This document shows, in pieces, positions 51,814 through 61,071 of a stretch of DNA of 64,000 bases. Positions within the stretch are counted from its first letter, which is position 1. Every line of letters starts with the position of its first letter. A program made the position numbers and the translations under genes. The notes under the pieces are model-generated. The model did not search any database and was not told the DNA's origin. It was given only the letters and a program-made list of their open reading frames with translations. Origin of the DNA: Streptomyces cyaneochromogenes (GTDB taxonomy: Bacteria > Actinomycetota > Actinomycetes > Streptomycetales > Streptomycetaceae); assembly GCF_003963535.1 (NCBI RefSeq), contig NZ_CP034539.1, positions 930,001 to 994,000 on the forward strand, in the 5' to 3' direction.

Positions 51814-51946
51814 CCCATGTCCGGCCGTGTCGCTCCATGATCTTGAAAGGTCGGAGTCCGTCCTCGATCTCGTCTCACTCCCTGCCGTCTCACTTCGCGC
51901 CTCACCCCCCTCTCACCCTCCTGTCTCAACTCCTGGAGCTTCTGTC

Positions 51947-53695
51947 GTGCACACCGTCGTCGAGACCGATGTACTGATCGTGGGCAGCGGCCCGGCGGGC
52001 GCGTCGGCCGCGCTCGCGCTGAGCACCTACGGCGTGCGCAACATGGTCGTCACCCGGTACGCGAGCCTCGCCGACACCCCCCGCGCCCACATCACCAACC
52101 AGCGGACCATGGAGGTGCTGCGCGACCTGGGCGTCGAGGAGGACGTGGTCGCCCAGGCGACGCCCCAGCATCTGATGGGCAACACGACGTTCTGCACCAG
52201 CCTGGCCGGCGAGGAGCTGGGCCGGGTTCGCTCGTGGGGCAACGACCCGCTCGTGCAGGCCGCGCACGAACTGGCCAGCCCGACCCGGATGTGCGACATG
52301 CCGCAGCATCTGATGGAGCCGGTGCTGGTGAACGCGGCGATCGCGCGCGGCACCGACTTCCGGTTCAGCACGGTCTACAAGTCCTTCGTCCAGGACGAGG
52401 GAGGCGTCACGGTCACGGTCGAGGACCGGCTGCGCGGCGACGAGTACACCATCCGCGCCAAGTACCTGATCGGTGCCGACGGCGGCCGTTCCAAGGTCGC
52501 CGAGGACGCGGGGCTGCCGATGGGCGGACAGATGGGCGTCGCGGGCAGCATCAACATCGTCTTCGACGCGGACCTGAGCAAGTACACCGCGCACCGGCCG
52601 TCCACCCTCTACTGGGTGCTCGCGCCCGGTGCCACGGTCGGCGGCATCGGCGCGGGACTGGTGCGCAACGTCCGCCCCTGGAACGAGTGGCTGATCGTCT
52701 GGGGCTACGACGTCACCGCGGGCGCCCCCGACCTCACCGAGGAGTACGCCCTGTCCGTCGTACGGCAGCTCGTCGGCGACGACGAGATCCCGGTGACCAT
52801 CAAGTCGTCCTCGGCGTGGACGGTCAACGAGATGTACGCCGAGACGTACGCGAACGGCCGGGTCTTCTGTGCCGGTGACGCCGTGCACCGGCACCCGCCG
52901 TCCAACGGGCTCGGCTCCAACACCTCCATCCAGGACTCCTACAACCTGGCCTGGAAGCTGAAGCTCGTCCTCGAAGGGGTCGCCTCGCCGAAGCTGCTCG
53001 ACACCTACGACGCGGAGCGGGCTCCGGTCGGGAAGCAGATCGTGACCCGCGCCAACAAGTCCATCGGCGAGACCGCCCCGATCTTCGAGGCGCTGGACGG
53101 GCTCTCGCCGCAGACGCCCGAGCGGCTGTGGGCCAACATCGCCGCCCGCAAGGACGCTACCGAGGCGGCCGAGAAGCAGCGGGCCGCGCTGCGCGAGGCG
53201 ATCGCCTTCAAGGTGTACGAGTTCAACGCGCACGGCGTCGACCTCAACCAGCGCTATCCCGCCGAAAGCTCTGCCGCGGTCGTCCCCGACGGCACGCCCG
53301 ACCCCGGCTTCACCCGCGACCCCGAGCTGCACCACCAGCCCACCTCCCGCCCCGGCGCCAAGCTCCCGCACGCCTGGATCACCTCGGGGACCCGGACCCT
53401 GTCCACCCTGGACACCGTCGGCAAGGGCCGCTTCACGCTGCTCACCGGTATCGGCGGCGACGCCTGGGTGCGGGCCGCCGCGGCCCAGCCCCTCGACATC
53501 GCCACGGTGGTGATCGGACCGGGCCAGGAGTACGAGGACCCGTACGGCGACTGGGCGAACCTCAGGGAGATCTCCGACGCGGGCGCCCTCCTCGTCCGCC
53601 CCGACGGGTACGTGGCGTTCCGGCACGCCGGCACGGCCGAGGACGCCGAAGGGGTGCTCACGGACGCGCTGCGGCGGATTCTCGGGCACGGTTGA
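51947..53695 (+). CDS. FAD-dependent aromatic hydroxylase (resorcinol/chlorophenol type)
   Basis: The product is 582 residues, class A flavin hydroxylase of the phenol 2-monooxygenase/TfdB group. The FAD motif is VLIVGSGPAGASAALALS, DG motif YLIGADGGRSKVAEDAG, and ribityl motif FCAGDAVHRHPPSNGLGSN. A C-terminal thioredoxin-like domain (about 440-580) contains RFTLLTGIGGDAWV and LLVRPDGYVAFRH. With the dioxygenase and maleylacetate reductase that follow it should make hydroxyquinol from resorcinol or a related dihydric phenol. GTG start with TGGAG nine bases upstream. Confidence 0.9.
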   Translation: MHTVVETDVLIVGSGPAGASAALALSTYGVRNMVVTRYASLADTPRAHITNQRTMEVLRDLGVEEDVVAQATPQHLMGNTTFCTSLAGEELGRVRSWGNDPLVQAAHELASPTRMCDMPQHLMEPVLVNAAIARGTDFRFSTVYKSFVQDEGGVTVTVEDRLRGDEYTIRAKYLIGADGGRSKVAEDAGLPMGGQMGVAGSINIVFDADLSKYTAHRPSTLYWVLAPGATVGGIGAGLVRNVRPWNEWLIVWGYDVTAGAPDLTEEYALSVVRQLVGDDEIPVTIKSSSAWTVNEMYAETYANGRVFCAGDAVHRHPPSNGLGSNTSIQDSYNLAWKLKLVLEGVASPKLLDTYDAERAPVGKQIVTRANKSIGETAPIFEALDGLSPQTPERLWANIAARKDATEAAEKQRAALREAIAFKVYEFNAHGVDLNQRYPAESSAAVVPDGTPDPGFTRDPELHHQPTSRPGAKLPHAWITSGTRTLSTLDTVGKGRFTLLTGIGGDAWVRAAAAQPLDIATVVIGPGQEYEDPYGDWANLREISDAGALLVRPDGYVAFRHAGTAEDAEGVLTDALRRILGHG

Positions 53696-53720
53696 GATGG
53701 GTGCCGAGAAGGGAGCCGAG

Positions 53721-54578
53721 ATGGCGGATGAACCGACGGTCACGGACGAGGCCGTCGCCAGTCTGCACGGGACCGCCGATCCACGCCTGCGGGAGCTGCT
53801 GACCGGCCTGATCCGGCATCTGCACGCCTTCGCGCGGGAGTCACGGCTGACGCAGGAGGAGTGGGAGCGGGCGATCGGGTTCCTGACGGCCACCGGGCAG
53901 GCCTGCACGGACACCCGGCAGGAGTTCATCCTGCTCTCGGACGTGCTCGGGCTGTCGATGCTCCTCGAGACGATCAACGAGCGGCAGGGGCCCGGCGCCA
54001 CCGAGTCGACCGTGCTGGGCCCGTTCCACATGACCGAGTCCCCGGTGCGCGCGCTCGGCGCGAACATCGACCTGGTCGGGGACGGCGAGCCGTGCGTGGT
54101 CAGCGGCCGGGTGCTGTCCCGGGACGGCGGTCCGCTGCCCGGCGCCGTGGTCGACGTGTGGCAGGCCGACGCGCACGGCTTCTACGACGTGCAGCGCCCG
54201 GACGTGCAGCCGCCGGGCAACGGGCGGGGCCTGTTCACGGCGGACGCCGAGGGCCGGTTCTGGTTCCGCACGTGTGTGCCGAGCCCGTACCCGATCCCGA
54301 CGGACGGCCCGGTCGGCGACCTGCTGCGGGCCACGGGACGCCACCCCTACCGCCCGGCCCACATCCACTTCATCGCCTCGGCCGCCGGCCACACGCCGGT
54401 GACCACGCACATCTTCGTGGCGGGCAGCGAGTACCTGGACTCCGACGCCGTGTTCGCCGTCAAGCCGAGCCTGGTGCAGGACTTCGAGCCGGCCGACGAC
54501 CCGTCGCTGGCCCGGGAGTTCGGCGTCGACAACCCCTTCCGGCACGCCCGGTTCGACCTCGTGCTGGAGGCCTCGTGA
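53721..54578 (+). CDS. hydroxyquinol 1,2-dioxygenase
   Basis: This non-haem Fe(III) intradiol dioxygenase opens hydroxyquinol to maleylacetate. The product is 285 residues: an N-terminal dimerisation domain (LTQEEWERAIGFLTATGQACTD region) and the catalytic beta-sandwich. All four iron ligands are placed: Y155 (HGFYDVQ), Y190 (SPYPIPTDGPVG), H214 and H216 (RPAHIHF). The spacing matches catechol dioxygenases. The start at 53721 is chosen for AAGGGAG upstream; a Met eight codons earlier is possible. Its stop overlaps the next gene's GTG. Confidence 0.92.
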   Translation: MADEPTVTDEAVASLHGTADPRLRELLTGLIRHLHAFARESRLTQEEWERAIGFLTATGQACTDTRQEFILLSDVLGLSMLLETINERQGPGATESTVLGPFHMTESPVRALGANIDLVGDGEPCVVSGRVLSRDGGPLPGAVVDVWQADAHGFYDVQRPDVQPPGNGRGLFTADAEGRFWFRTCVPSPYPIPTDGPVGDLLRATGRHPYRPAHIHFIASAAGHTPVTTHIFVAGSEYLDSDAVFAVKPSLVQDFEPADDPSLAREFGVDNPFRHARFDLVLEAS

Positions 54579-55657
54579 CCGGCTTCCTCGACTTCTCGTA
54601 CGAGAGCCGGCCCGGGCGGGTCGTCCTGCGGCCCGGTGCGGCCGTGTCGGCGACGCCCGGCGAGGCCGAACACCTCGGTCTGCGGCGCCTGTTGGTGGTG
54701 TGCGGTGCGCGCGGGGCGGACACCGCACGGGCGGTCGCAAAGGCGCTGGGCCCGGCCTGCGCGGGACTGCACGACGGGGCCCGGATGCATGTGCCCGTCG
54801 AGGCCGCCGACCGGGCCGTCGAGGCGGCCCGGGCAGCGGGCGCCGACGGGTGCGTGGCGGTCGGGGGCGGCTCGTCGATCGGGCTGGGCAAGGCGATCGC
54901 CCTGCGCACCGGGCTGCCGCTCATCGCGGTGCCGTCCACCTACTCCGGCTCGGAGATGACCGACGTCTGGGGCCTGACCGAGCACGGCGCCAAGCGCACC
55001 GGCCGGGACCCGAAGGTGCTGCCCAGGAGCGTCGTCTACGACCCCGAGCTCACCCTCTCGCTGCCCGTGCCGCTCTCCGTGACCAGCGGCGTCAACGCGA
55101 TCGCGCACGCCGTCGAGGCTTTGTACGCCCCGGACACCTCGCCGCTGGTGGCGTTGATGGCCGAGGAGGGCGTACGGGCGATGGCGCGGGCGCTGCCGGA
55201 GCTGGCCGCGGAGCCGGCGTCCCTGGCGGCGCGCGGCCGTGCGCTGTACGGCGCCTGGCTGTGCGGGTCCTGCCTGGGCGCCACCACCATGGGCCTGCAC
55301 CACAAGCTGTGCCATGTCCTGGGCGGCACCTTCGGCCTGCCGCACGCCGAGACGCACACGGTGGTCCTGCCGTACGCCCTGGCCCACAACGCGCCCGCCG
55401 CGCCGGACGCGGCCGCCACCGTGGCCCGTGCCCTGGACGCCGATGACGCCCCGACGGCCCTGTGGGAACTGGCCGGACGCCTCGGCGCCCCCCGCTCCCT
55501 CGCCGAACTCGGCCTCACCGAGGCCGACTTGGTGACAGCGGCCGCGCAGGCCGCCGGCCAGGCGTACGCCAATCCCCGTCCGGTCACGGCCGACGGCGTG
55601 CTCACGCTGCTGCGGGCGGCGTACGACGGCGTACCGCCGACGGCTGCCCTCCAGTAG
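54575..55657 (+). CDS. maleylacetate reductase
   Basis: The product is 360 residues of the iron-containing alcohol dehydrogenase fold. It reduces maleylacetate to 3-oxoadipate with NAD(P)H, the last step specific to hydroxyquinol degradation. It opens FLDFSYESRPGRVVLRPGA. Nucleotide-binding GGGSSIGLGKAIAL, PSTYSGSEMT and the metal-region HHKLCHVLGGTFGLPHAETH are visible. It overlaps the dioxygenase gene as GTGA (54575-54578). Conversion of 3-oxoadipate to central metabolites must use genes elsewhere. Confidence 0.93.
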   Translation: MTGFLDFSYESRPGRVVLRPGAAVSATPGEAEHLGLRRLLVVCGARGADTARAVAKALGPACAGLHDGARMHVPVEAADRAVEAARAAGADGCVAVGGGSSIGLGKAIALRTGLPLIAVPSTYSGSEMTDVWGLTEHGAKRTGRDPKVLPRSVVYDPELTLSLPVPLSVTSGVNAIAHAVEALYAPDTSPLVALMAEEGVRAMARALPELAAEPASLAARGRALYGAWLCGSCLGATTMGLHHKLCHVLGGTFGLPHAETHTVVLPYALAHNAPAAPDAAATVARALDADDAPTALWELAGRLGAPRSLAELGLTEADLVTAAAQAAGQAYANPRPVTADGVLTLLRAAYDGVPPTAALQ

Positions 55658-55714
55658 GCCTCTTTTCCTTCCCCCCACTCCCATTCCCCCCACCCCCGAA
55701 GAAAGGTGATGGTC

Positions 55715-56617
55715 ATGCCCCTCGGACTGCTCAGGAGTCGACGCTCCCGGGGGGTGCCCGCTGCCGGATTCGCCGTGCCGTCCGGTGCCGGTGGCGTGGC
55801 CCGCGAGGTCGTCGATCCGGTGGGCCTGCCGATGCGGGGGGCCGAGGTGACGGTGACGGCGATGGACTCGCACGAGGTCGTCGTGCGTGGCACCACGGAT
55901 CCGTACGGGCTGTTCTGCGCGGCGCTTCCGCCGGGCCGCTACGGCCTGCGGATCACGGCCGAGGGCCTGACCCCGCACCAGGAGACCCTGGACGTCATCG
56001 GCGGTACGACGCCCCCCACGGCGCGCGTCCAGCTGATGTCGGGACGCCAGCTGGACCTGCCGGCGCCGGGCACCTGGCTGTTCGACCCGCCGCACACGGC
56101 GATCCGGTTCATCGCCAAGCACGTCGGCATGGCCCATGTCCACGGCCGCTTCGAGCGCTTCACCGGCGGCATACGGGTCGAGCAGGACATGGCCGCCTCC
56201 CGGGTGTCCGTGCGCATCGAGGCCGCGAGCATCACCACGGGCAACACCACCCGGGACAACCACCTGCGTTCCGCCGACTTCCTGCACGTCGAGCGCTACC
56301 CGTACATCGACTTCGCCAGCACCCGCTTCGCCTACCGCGGCGGCACCAAGTGGACGCTGCACGGCTCCCTGACCATGCACGGGATCAGCCGCTCCGTCGA
56401 GCTGGACACCACCTACCTGGGGTCGGTCAACGGCGGCTACGGCGAGGAGCTGCGCTGCGCCGCTCTGGCCAGGGCGGAGCTCCACCGGGAGGACTACACG
56501 CTGAACTGGCGCAGCATGCTCGCGCGCGGCATCGCGGTGGTCGGTCCGACGGTCCAGCTGGAGCTGGACGTACAGGCGATGTACCGCACGCACGACACCC
56601 CGACGCCGCCCGAGTAG
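55715..56617 (+). CDS. YceI-family protein with N-terminal carboxypeptidase-regulatory-like domain
   Basis: The product is about 300 residues. Residues about 25-105 form a beta-sandwich of the carboxypeptidase-regulatory type (DPVGLPMRGAEVTVTA, TDPYGLFCAALPPGRYGL). Residues about 115-295 are YceI (TWLFDPPHTAIRFIAKHVGMA, LRSADFLHVERYPYIDF, GSLTMHGISRSVELDT), a lipocalin-like polyisoprenoid-binding fold. No signal peptide is seen, so it is cytoplasmic. Of three clustered starts, Met at 55715 has the best spacing to GAAAGG. It follows the hydroxyquinol operon by 57 bases and could be its last gene. Confidence 0.88.
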   Translation: MPLGLLRSRRSRGVPAAGFAVPSGAGGVAREVVDPVGLPMRGAEVTVTAMDSHEVVVRGTTDPYGLFCAALPPGRYGLRITAEGLTPHQETLDVIGGTTPPTARVQLMSGRQLDLPAPGTWLFDPPHTAIRFIAKHVGMAHVHGRFERFTGGIRVEQDMAASRVSVRIEAASITTGNTTRDNHLRSADFLHVERYPYIDFASTRFAYRGGTKWTLHGSLTMHGISRSVELDTTYLGSVNGGYGEELRCAALARAELHREDYTLNWRSMLARGIAVVGPTVQLELDVQAMYRTHDTPTPPE

Positions 56618-56719
56618 GCCCTCACGGCGGGTAGTGGGCCGGTGCCGGGTTACCTCACGCCACGGTTACAGTTCGCTCAACCTCTGGTTGCGACGCGGTG
56701 ATCGGGTGACTATGGGGAC

Positions 56720-57103
56720 ATGACACTGGCCCAGCGCGCCATGAAGCAACTGGAAGTCTGGCCCGATCTGACTTCGGGCCCGGCCAGTTGCGGCGCAGGG
56801 CGGGCACTGCGCACCGTCCACAGCGAGATCGTGCACTTCCACTCCGAGCGGGACGTGGACCTGCACCTGACCGTGTCGGCCATCCAGCGGTTCCACGACG
56901 ACCTGCGGGAGTCGACCGCGATCCGGCTGCTCCCGGGCTCGAACTGGGTGACCGTGCATCTCGACTGCGACACGGACGTCGACCTGCTGATGAGCCTGGT
57001 CAGCGCCGCGCTCAAGGCCCACCAGCACCGCCCCTCCCCCGCCTCAGCCCCGGCAGGGGACGAGTGCAACTTCCGTCGCGTCACGGTGCTTCCCCGGAGC
57101 TAG
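56720..57103 (+). CDS. DUF5519 / luciferase-domain protein
   Basis: The product is 127 residues. It shows the short family pattern: VWPDLTSGPASCGAG, ALRTVHSEIVHFHSERDVDLHLT, VHLDCDTDVDLLMSLVSAALKAH. The label luciferase-domain is historical and no light emission is implied; the role is unknown. It lies between YceI (plus) and PPK2 (minus). No strong ribosome site. Confidence 0.75.
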   Translation: MTLAQRAMKQLEVWPDLTSGPASCGAGRALRTVHSEIVHFHSERDVDLHLTVSAIQRFHDDLRESTAIRLLPGSNWVTVHLDCDTDVDLLMSLVSAALKAHQHRPSPASAPAGDECNFRRVTVLPRS

Positions 57104-57133
57104 CGTCGCGGCCGGAGCCGGGGCCACCGCCGG

Positions 57134-58027
57134 TCAGCGGCCGTGCTCGGAGTCGTCCTCACCGGCCTCCAGCAGGCCCGCGGCCGCGCCGACGATCCGA
57201 GGATCGGCGGTGCCGACGACTTCCTCGTCCTTGTCGGCGTAGTCGAAGCGGGCCAGTACGCTACGCATGGCCTCGACGCGTGCCCGCTTCTTGTCGTTGC
57301 TCTTCACCACCGTCCAGGGCGCGTGCTCGGTGTCCGTCTCGCGGAACATGGCGACCTTGGCGGCGGTGTAGTCCTCCCAGCGGTCCAGCGACGCCAGGTC
57401 CATGGGGCTGAGCTTCCACTGCCGTACGGGGTCGACCTGGCGGATGGTGAACCGGGTGCGCTGCTCGCCCTGGGACACGGAGAACCAGAACTTGATCAGG
57501 TCGACGCCGTCGTCCACGAGCATCCGCTCGAAGGCGGGCGCCTGCCGCATGAAGCGCCGGTACTCGTCGTCGCTGCAGAAGCCCATCACCCGTTCCACAC
57601 CGGCCCGGTTGTACCAGGACCGGTCGAACAGCACGATCTCGCCGGCGGTCGGCAGATGCTCCACGTACCGCTGGAAGTACCACTGCCCGCGCTCGCGCTC
57701 GGTCGGCTTCTCCAGCGCCACCACGCGGGCGCCGCGCGGGTTGAGGTGCTCGGTGAAGCGCTTGATCGTGCCGCCCTTGCCGGCCGCGTCCCGCCCCTCG
57801 AAGACGATGACCAGACGGCGCCCGCTCTCCTTGATCCAGCTCTGCAGCTTCAGCAGCTCGATCTGCTGAAGCCGCTTGTGCCACTCGTACTCCGGGCGCT
57901 CCATGCGTTGCTGGTACGGGTAGTTCTCGCGCCAGGTGTCCACGGGGCTGCCGTCCGGCCTGATCAGCACGGGGTCGTCCTGATCGGTGTAGTCGACGCG
58001 CAGCCCTGACAACAGTTCGGTGTCCAT
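57134..58027 (-). CDS. ppk2: polyphosphate kinase 2
   Basis: The product is 297 residues, single-domain class I PPK2, which makes nucleoside di- or triphosphate from polyphosphate (or the reverse). Walker A is IVFEGRDAAGKGGTI near residue 75, Walker B is EIVLFDRSWYNRAGVERVMG near 135, and the lid region WYFQRYVEHLP is present. Length and order match the family. It is a cytosolic phosphate-stress or energy-reserve enzyme. The start at 58027 is the family start, with no strong ribosome site. Confidence 0.95.
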   Translation of the reverse strand: MDTELLSGLRVDYTDQDDPVLIRPDGSPVDTWRENYPYQQRMERPEYEWHKRLQQIELLKLQSWIKESGRRLVIVFEGRDAAGKGGTIKRFTEHLNPRGARVVALEKPTERERGQWYFQRYVEHLPTAGEIVLFDRSWYNRAGVERVMGFCSDDEYRRFMRQAPAFERMLVDDGVDLIKFWFSVSQGEQRTRFTIRQVDPVRQWKLSPMDLASLDRWEDYTAAKVAMFRETDTEHAPWTVVKSNDKKRARVEAMRSVLARFDYADKDEEVVGTADPRIVGAAAGLLEAGEDDSEHGR

Positions 58028-58079
58028 ACACCGATGCAAGCGAGCGCTTTCGTACGCCCGGCGAACCCCAGGCAAAGAT

Positions 58080-58290
58080 CAGCTATAGGTGACGCCGGAT
58101 CGAACTCGGCCTCCTCGACCACCTGCTCGTCCGGCACGAGCCGCACGAAGTGACCGTGATACGTGTCGGTCCGCGGGTCCGACTTGCCGGTGCCGGTCGG
58201 TAGGTCATAGATGAGCGAGACCCGGAACGCCCCGCCTTCCCTGCCGTCGAACTCGTGCACCCGGCACCACCGCGCGGTGGCCGCGCAGAC
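58080..58290 (-). pseudogene. AHSA1/SRPBCC-domain remnant
   Basis: A middle fragment of an AHSA1-type START protein remains: HEFDGREGGAFRVSLIYDLP and YHGHFVRLVPDEQVVEEAEF. Its N-terminal 40-50 residues and its C-terminal half are missing. Beyond 58080 the frame runs into the PPK2 promoter region and has no homology. It is squeezed between PPK2 and glucarate dehydratase and cannot be functional. Confidence 0.7.
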
Positions 58291-59619
58291 TCAGCGCACG
58301 AGACAGGGCCGTTTCGCGTCGAAGGTCCAGCCCTCGATCAGGTACTGCATCCCGGCCGCGTCGTCCCGGCCCGACAGGGCCTTCTCGCGGTACAGCTCAT
58401 GCGCGGCGAGGAGCCGGTCCATGTCCAGGCGGACTCCCAGTCCGGGTGTGTCCGGTACGGCGACCTCGCCGCCCGTGATCCTGGGCGGCTCGGCGGTGAG
58501 CCGTTCCCGTCCCTCCTGCCAGATCCAGTGCGTGTCCAGGGCGTTGTACTCGCCCGGGGCGGCCGCTCCGCAGTGGACCATCATCGCCAGGGAGATGTCG
58601 AAGTGGTTGTTGGAGTGGCAGCCCCAGGTCAGCCCCATGGCGTTGCAGAGCTGGGCCACCCGTACCGACCCCTGCATGGTCCAGAAGTGCGGGTCGGCCA
58701 ACGGGATGGAGACCGACTGCAGGGCCAGGGCGTGCGTCAGCTGGCGCCAGTCCGTGGCGATCATATTGGTCGCCGTGGGCAGCCCGGTGGCCCGGCGGAA
58801 CTCGGCGAGGATCTCCCGTCCCGAGTAGCCGCCCTCCGCCCCGCAGGGGTCCTCGGCATAGGCGAGCGTGCCCACGAGCGGGCGGCACAGCTCGACGGCC
58901 TCGCGCAGCGACCAGGCGCCGTTGGGGTCGAGGGTGATCCGCGCCTCGGGAAAGCGCTCCTTGAGCGCCCGTACGGCCTTCACCTCCCCCGCGCCCGGCA
59001 GGACACCGCCCTTGAGCTTGAAGTCGCGGAAGCCGTAGTGGTCGTAGGTCGCCTCGGCCTGCCGGACGATGGCCTCGGGGGTCAGCGCCTCCTCGTGCCG
59101 GATCCGGTACCACTCGACCGCCGAGCCGGAGTCGCGGACGTAGTCCAGGTCGGTGCGGTCCGGGTCGCCGACGTAGAAGAGGTAGCCGAGGACCCGTACG
59201 GCGTCGCGCTGTTGGCCGTCACCGAGCAGGGCGGCGACCGGCACTTCGAGGTGCCGGCCGAGCAGATCGAGGAGGGCCGACTCGACGGCGGTCACCGCGT
59301 GCACCGTCGTCCGCAGGTCGAAGGTCTGCGCACCGCGACCGCCCGAGTCGCGGTCGGCGAAGGTCGCCTCGATCGTGCGCAGGACGCGCTTGTGGTCGCC
59401 GACGCGGGCGCCGACGACGAGGGGTTCGGCGTCGCGCAGGGTCTGGGTGATCTTCTCACCGCCGGGCACCTCGCCCAGACCGGTCCGGCCCTCGGAGTCC
59501 TCCAGGACGACGACGTTGCGCGTGAAGTACGGGGCGTGGGCACCGGAGAGGTTGAGGAGCATCGAGTCGCGGCCGGCGACCGGATAGACGGAGAAGCGGG
59601 TGACGACGGGCTGACTCAT
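58291..59619 (-). CDS. gudD: D-glucarate dehydratase
   Basis: The product is 442 residues of the enolase superfamily. It dehydrates D-glucarate (and L-idarate) to 5-keto-4-deoxyglucarate. The base motif [10 protein letters not shown] lies near residue 205. Metal ligands are in [17 protein letters not shown] and ATNMIATDW. The His base is in [14 protein letters not shown] and the closing region [10 protein letters not shown] is typical. It follows a gluconate-type permease by 100 bases on the same strand, forming a sugar-acid uptake and use operon. Confidence 0.95.
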   Translation of the reverse strand: MSQPVVTRFSVYPVAGRDSMLLNLSGAHAPYFTRNVVVLEDSEGRTGLGEVPGGEKITQTLRDAEPLVVGARVGDHKRVLRTIEATFADRDSGGRGAQTFDLRTTVHAVTAVESALLDLLGRHLEVPVAALLGDGQQRDAVRVLGYLFYVGDPDRTDLDYVRDSGSAVEWYRIRHEEALTPEAIVRQAEATYDHYGFRDFKLKGGVLPGAGEVKAVRALKERFPEARITLDPNGAWSLREAVELCRPLVGTLAYAEDPCGAEGGYSGREILAEFRRATGLPTATNMIATDWRQLTHALALQSVSIPLADPHFWTMQGSVRVAQLCNAMGLTWGCHSNNHFDISLAMMVHCGAAAPGEYNALDTHWIWQEGRERLTAEPPRITGGEVAVPDTPGLGVRLDMDRLLAAHELYREKALSGRDDAAGMQYLIEGWTFDAKRPCLVR

Positions 59620-59719
59620 GGCTGGGCGGGTGCCGTTCTCGTGAGGGGAGTGGTGGGCGGTGAGCGGTTAACGGTTAGCGGTCGAGGGAGGGTGGGCAGT
59701 CGAGAGGAACAGGGAGCAG

Positions 59720-61057
59720 TCAGATGCTCAGGGCGTCCAGGACCTGTTCCAGGACGAGTACACCGCCCAGGCCCAGGATCGCGAGGACCGTCGTGTAGGT
59801 CGTACGGGCCTTGATGGCGTCGAGGACGGACAGGTTGAAGTACTCCTTGAACATCCAGAAGCCCGGGTCGTTGACGTGGGAGAAGGCGATCGATCCGCAG
59901 GAGACGGCGAGGACCATCACCTCGGGGTGGACACCGCTGCCGGCGAGCAGGGGCAGCGCCACGCCGGAGGCCGTGACGACGGCGACCGTCGCGGACCCGA
60001 GGGCCACCCGGAGGATGGCGGCGATCAGCCAGGCCAGGATGATCGGGGAGATGGACCAGCCGTCGGTCGCGTCCTTGATGTAGTCGGATATCCCGCCCTC
60101 GACGAGGACGTTCTTGAACGCGCCGCCCGCGCCGATCACGAGCAGGATCATCGCCATCGCCTGGGCGGCCTCCTTGCAGGAGGCGCTGACCTCGGCCAGG
60201 CTGCGGCCGATGCGCGGACCGAACGCCCAGACCGCGACGAGCAGGGTGAGCAGCAGGGCGATCGGCGCGGAGCCGATGAAGGCGATGAAGTGCAGCAGAC
60301 CGCTGTCGCCGGAGGCCGCCAGGTCGGTCACCGCGGCGCCGGCGATCAGCACCACGGGCAGCAGGGCGACGGACAGCGACCAGCCCGGGCCGGGCATCTC
60401 GTCGTCCTCGAAGACCCGCTCGCTCACCAGGCCCTTGGGAATGGAGGGGTTCATCGCCCGGACGAAGGGGATGCGCGGCCAGAGCAGGGCGATGAAGGCA
60501 CCCACCGGCACGGCGATGAACAGGCCGTAGAACAGGGTCAGTCCGACGGACGCGTGGAAGGTGGCGGCCACCGCGGTGGGGCCGGGGTGCGGCGGCAGGA
60601 AGCTGTGCATGGTGGACAGGGCGATCGACATGGGCAGCCCCACCCACAGCAGGTTCGCCCGGGTGACCCGCACGAGCGTGAACGCGATCGGCACGATGAT
60701 GACGAAGGCCACCTCGTAGAACATCGTCACGCCGATGAGCATGGCCGTCAGCACCATGGCGACCTGGACCCAGCGAGGGCCGCACACCTCCAGGAGCTTC
60801 CCTGCTATCCGCTGGGCGGCGCCGGAGTCCCCCATCACCCGGCCGACCATGGCGCCGAGGCCGATGGTGAGCATGGTGTCGCCGATCTGCCCGCCGATGC
60901 CCTCGGCGAGCACGTCCGGGATCTTCTCCGGCCCGATGCCCTGCACCAGGCCGACGGCCACGGCCACCAGGAGCAGGGCGGCGAAGCCGTTCAGCCTGAG
61001 TTTGGTCATCAGGACGAGCAGGACCAGGACACTGATCCCGACCACCACGAGCGGCAT
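59720..61057 (-). CDS. GntP-family gluconate/sugar-acid permease
   Basis: The product is 445 residues with about 12-14 membrane spans of the gluconate:proton symporter type (ISVLVLLVLMTKLRL at the start, LPPHPGPTAVAA near 165, VTASGVALPLL near 375). With gudD next to it the likely substrate is glucarate or a similar aldarate. AAAGGAGAA lies eight bases before the ATG. A large dyad and a second inverted repeat lie just upstream and should control both genes. Confidence 0.93.
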   Translation of the reverse strand: MPLVVVGISVLVLLVLMTKLRLNGFAALLLVAVAVGLVQGIGPEKIPDVLAEGIGGQIGDTMLTIGLGAMVGRVMGDSGAAQRIAGKLLEVCGPRWVQVAMVLTAMLIGVTMFYEVAFVIIVPIAFTLVRVTRANLLWVGLPMSIALSTMHSFLPPHPGPTAVAATFHASVGLTLFYGLFIAVPVGAFIALLWPRIPFVRAMNPSIPKGLVSERVFEDDEMPGPGWSLSVALLPVVLIAGAAVTDLAASGDSGLLHFIAFIGSAPIALLLTLLVAVWAFGPRIGRSLAEVSASCKEAAQAMAMILLVIGAGGAFKNVLVEGGISDYIKDATDGWSISPIILAWLIAAILRVALGSATVAVVTASGVALPLLAGSGVHPEVMVLAVSCGSIAFSHVNDPGFWMFKEYFNLSVLDAIKARTTYTTVLAILGLGGVLVLEQVLDALSI

Positions 61058-61071
61058 GTGCAGGTTCTCCT

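Noticed and set aside
51926..54067. 713-codon minus-strand frame over the hydroxyquinol operon
   Set aside because: Shadow of the flavin hydroxylase; no family features.
54347..56593. 748-codon minus-strand frame over maleylacetate reductase and YceI
   Set aside because: Shadow with Arg/Gly/Val-rich composition; two clear families lie on the plus strand.
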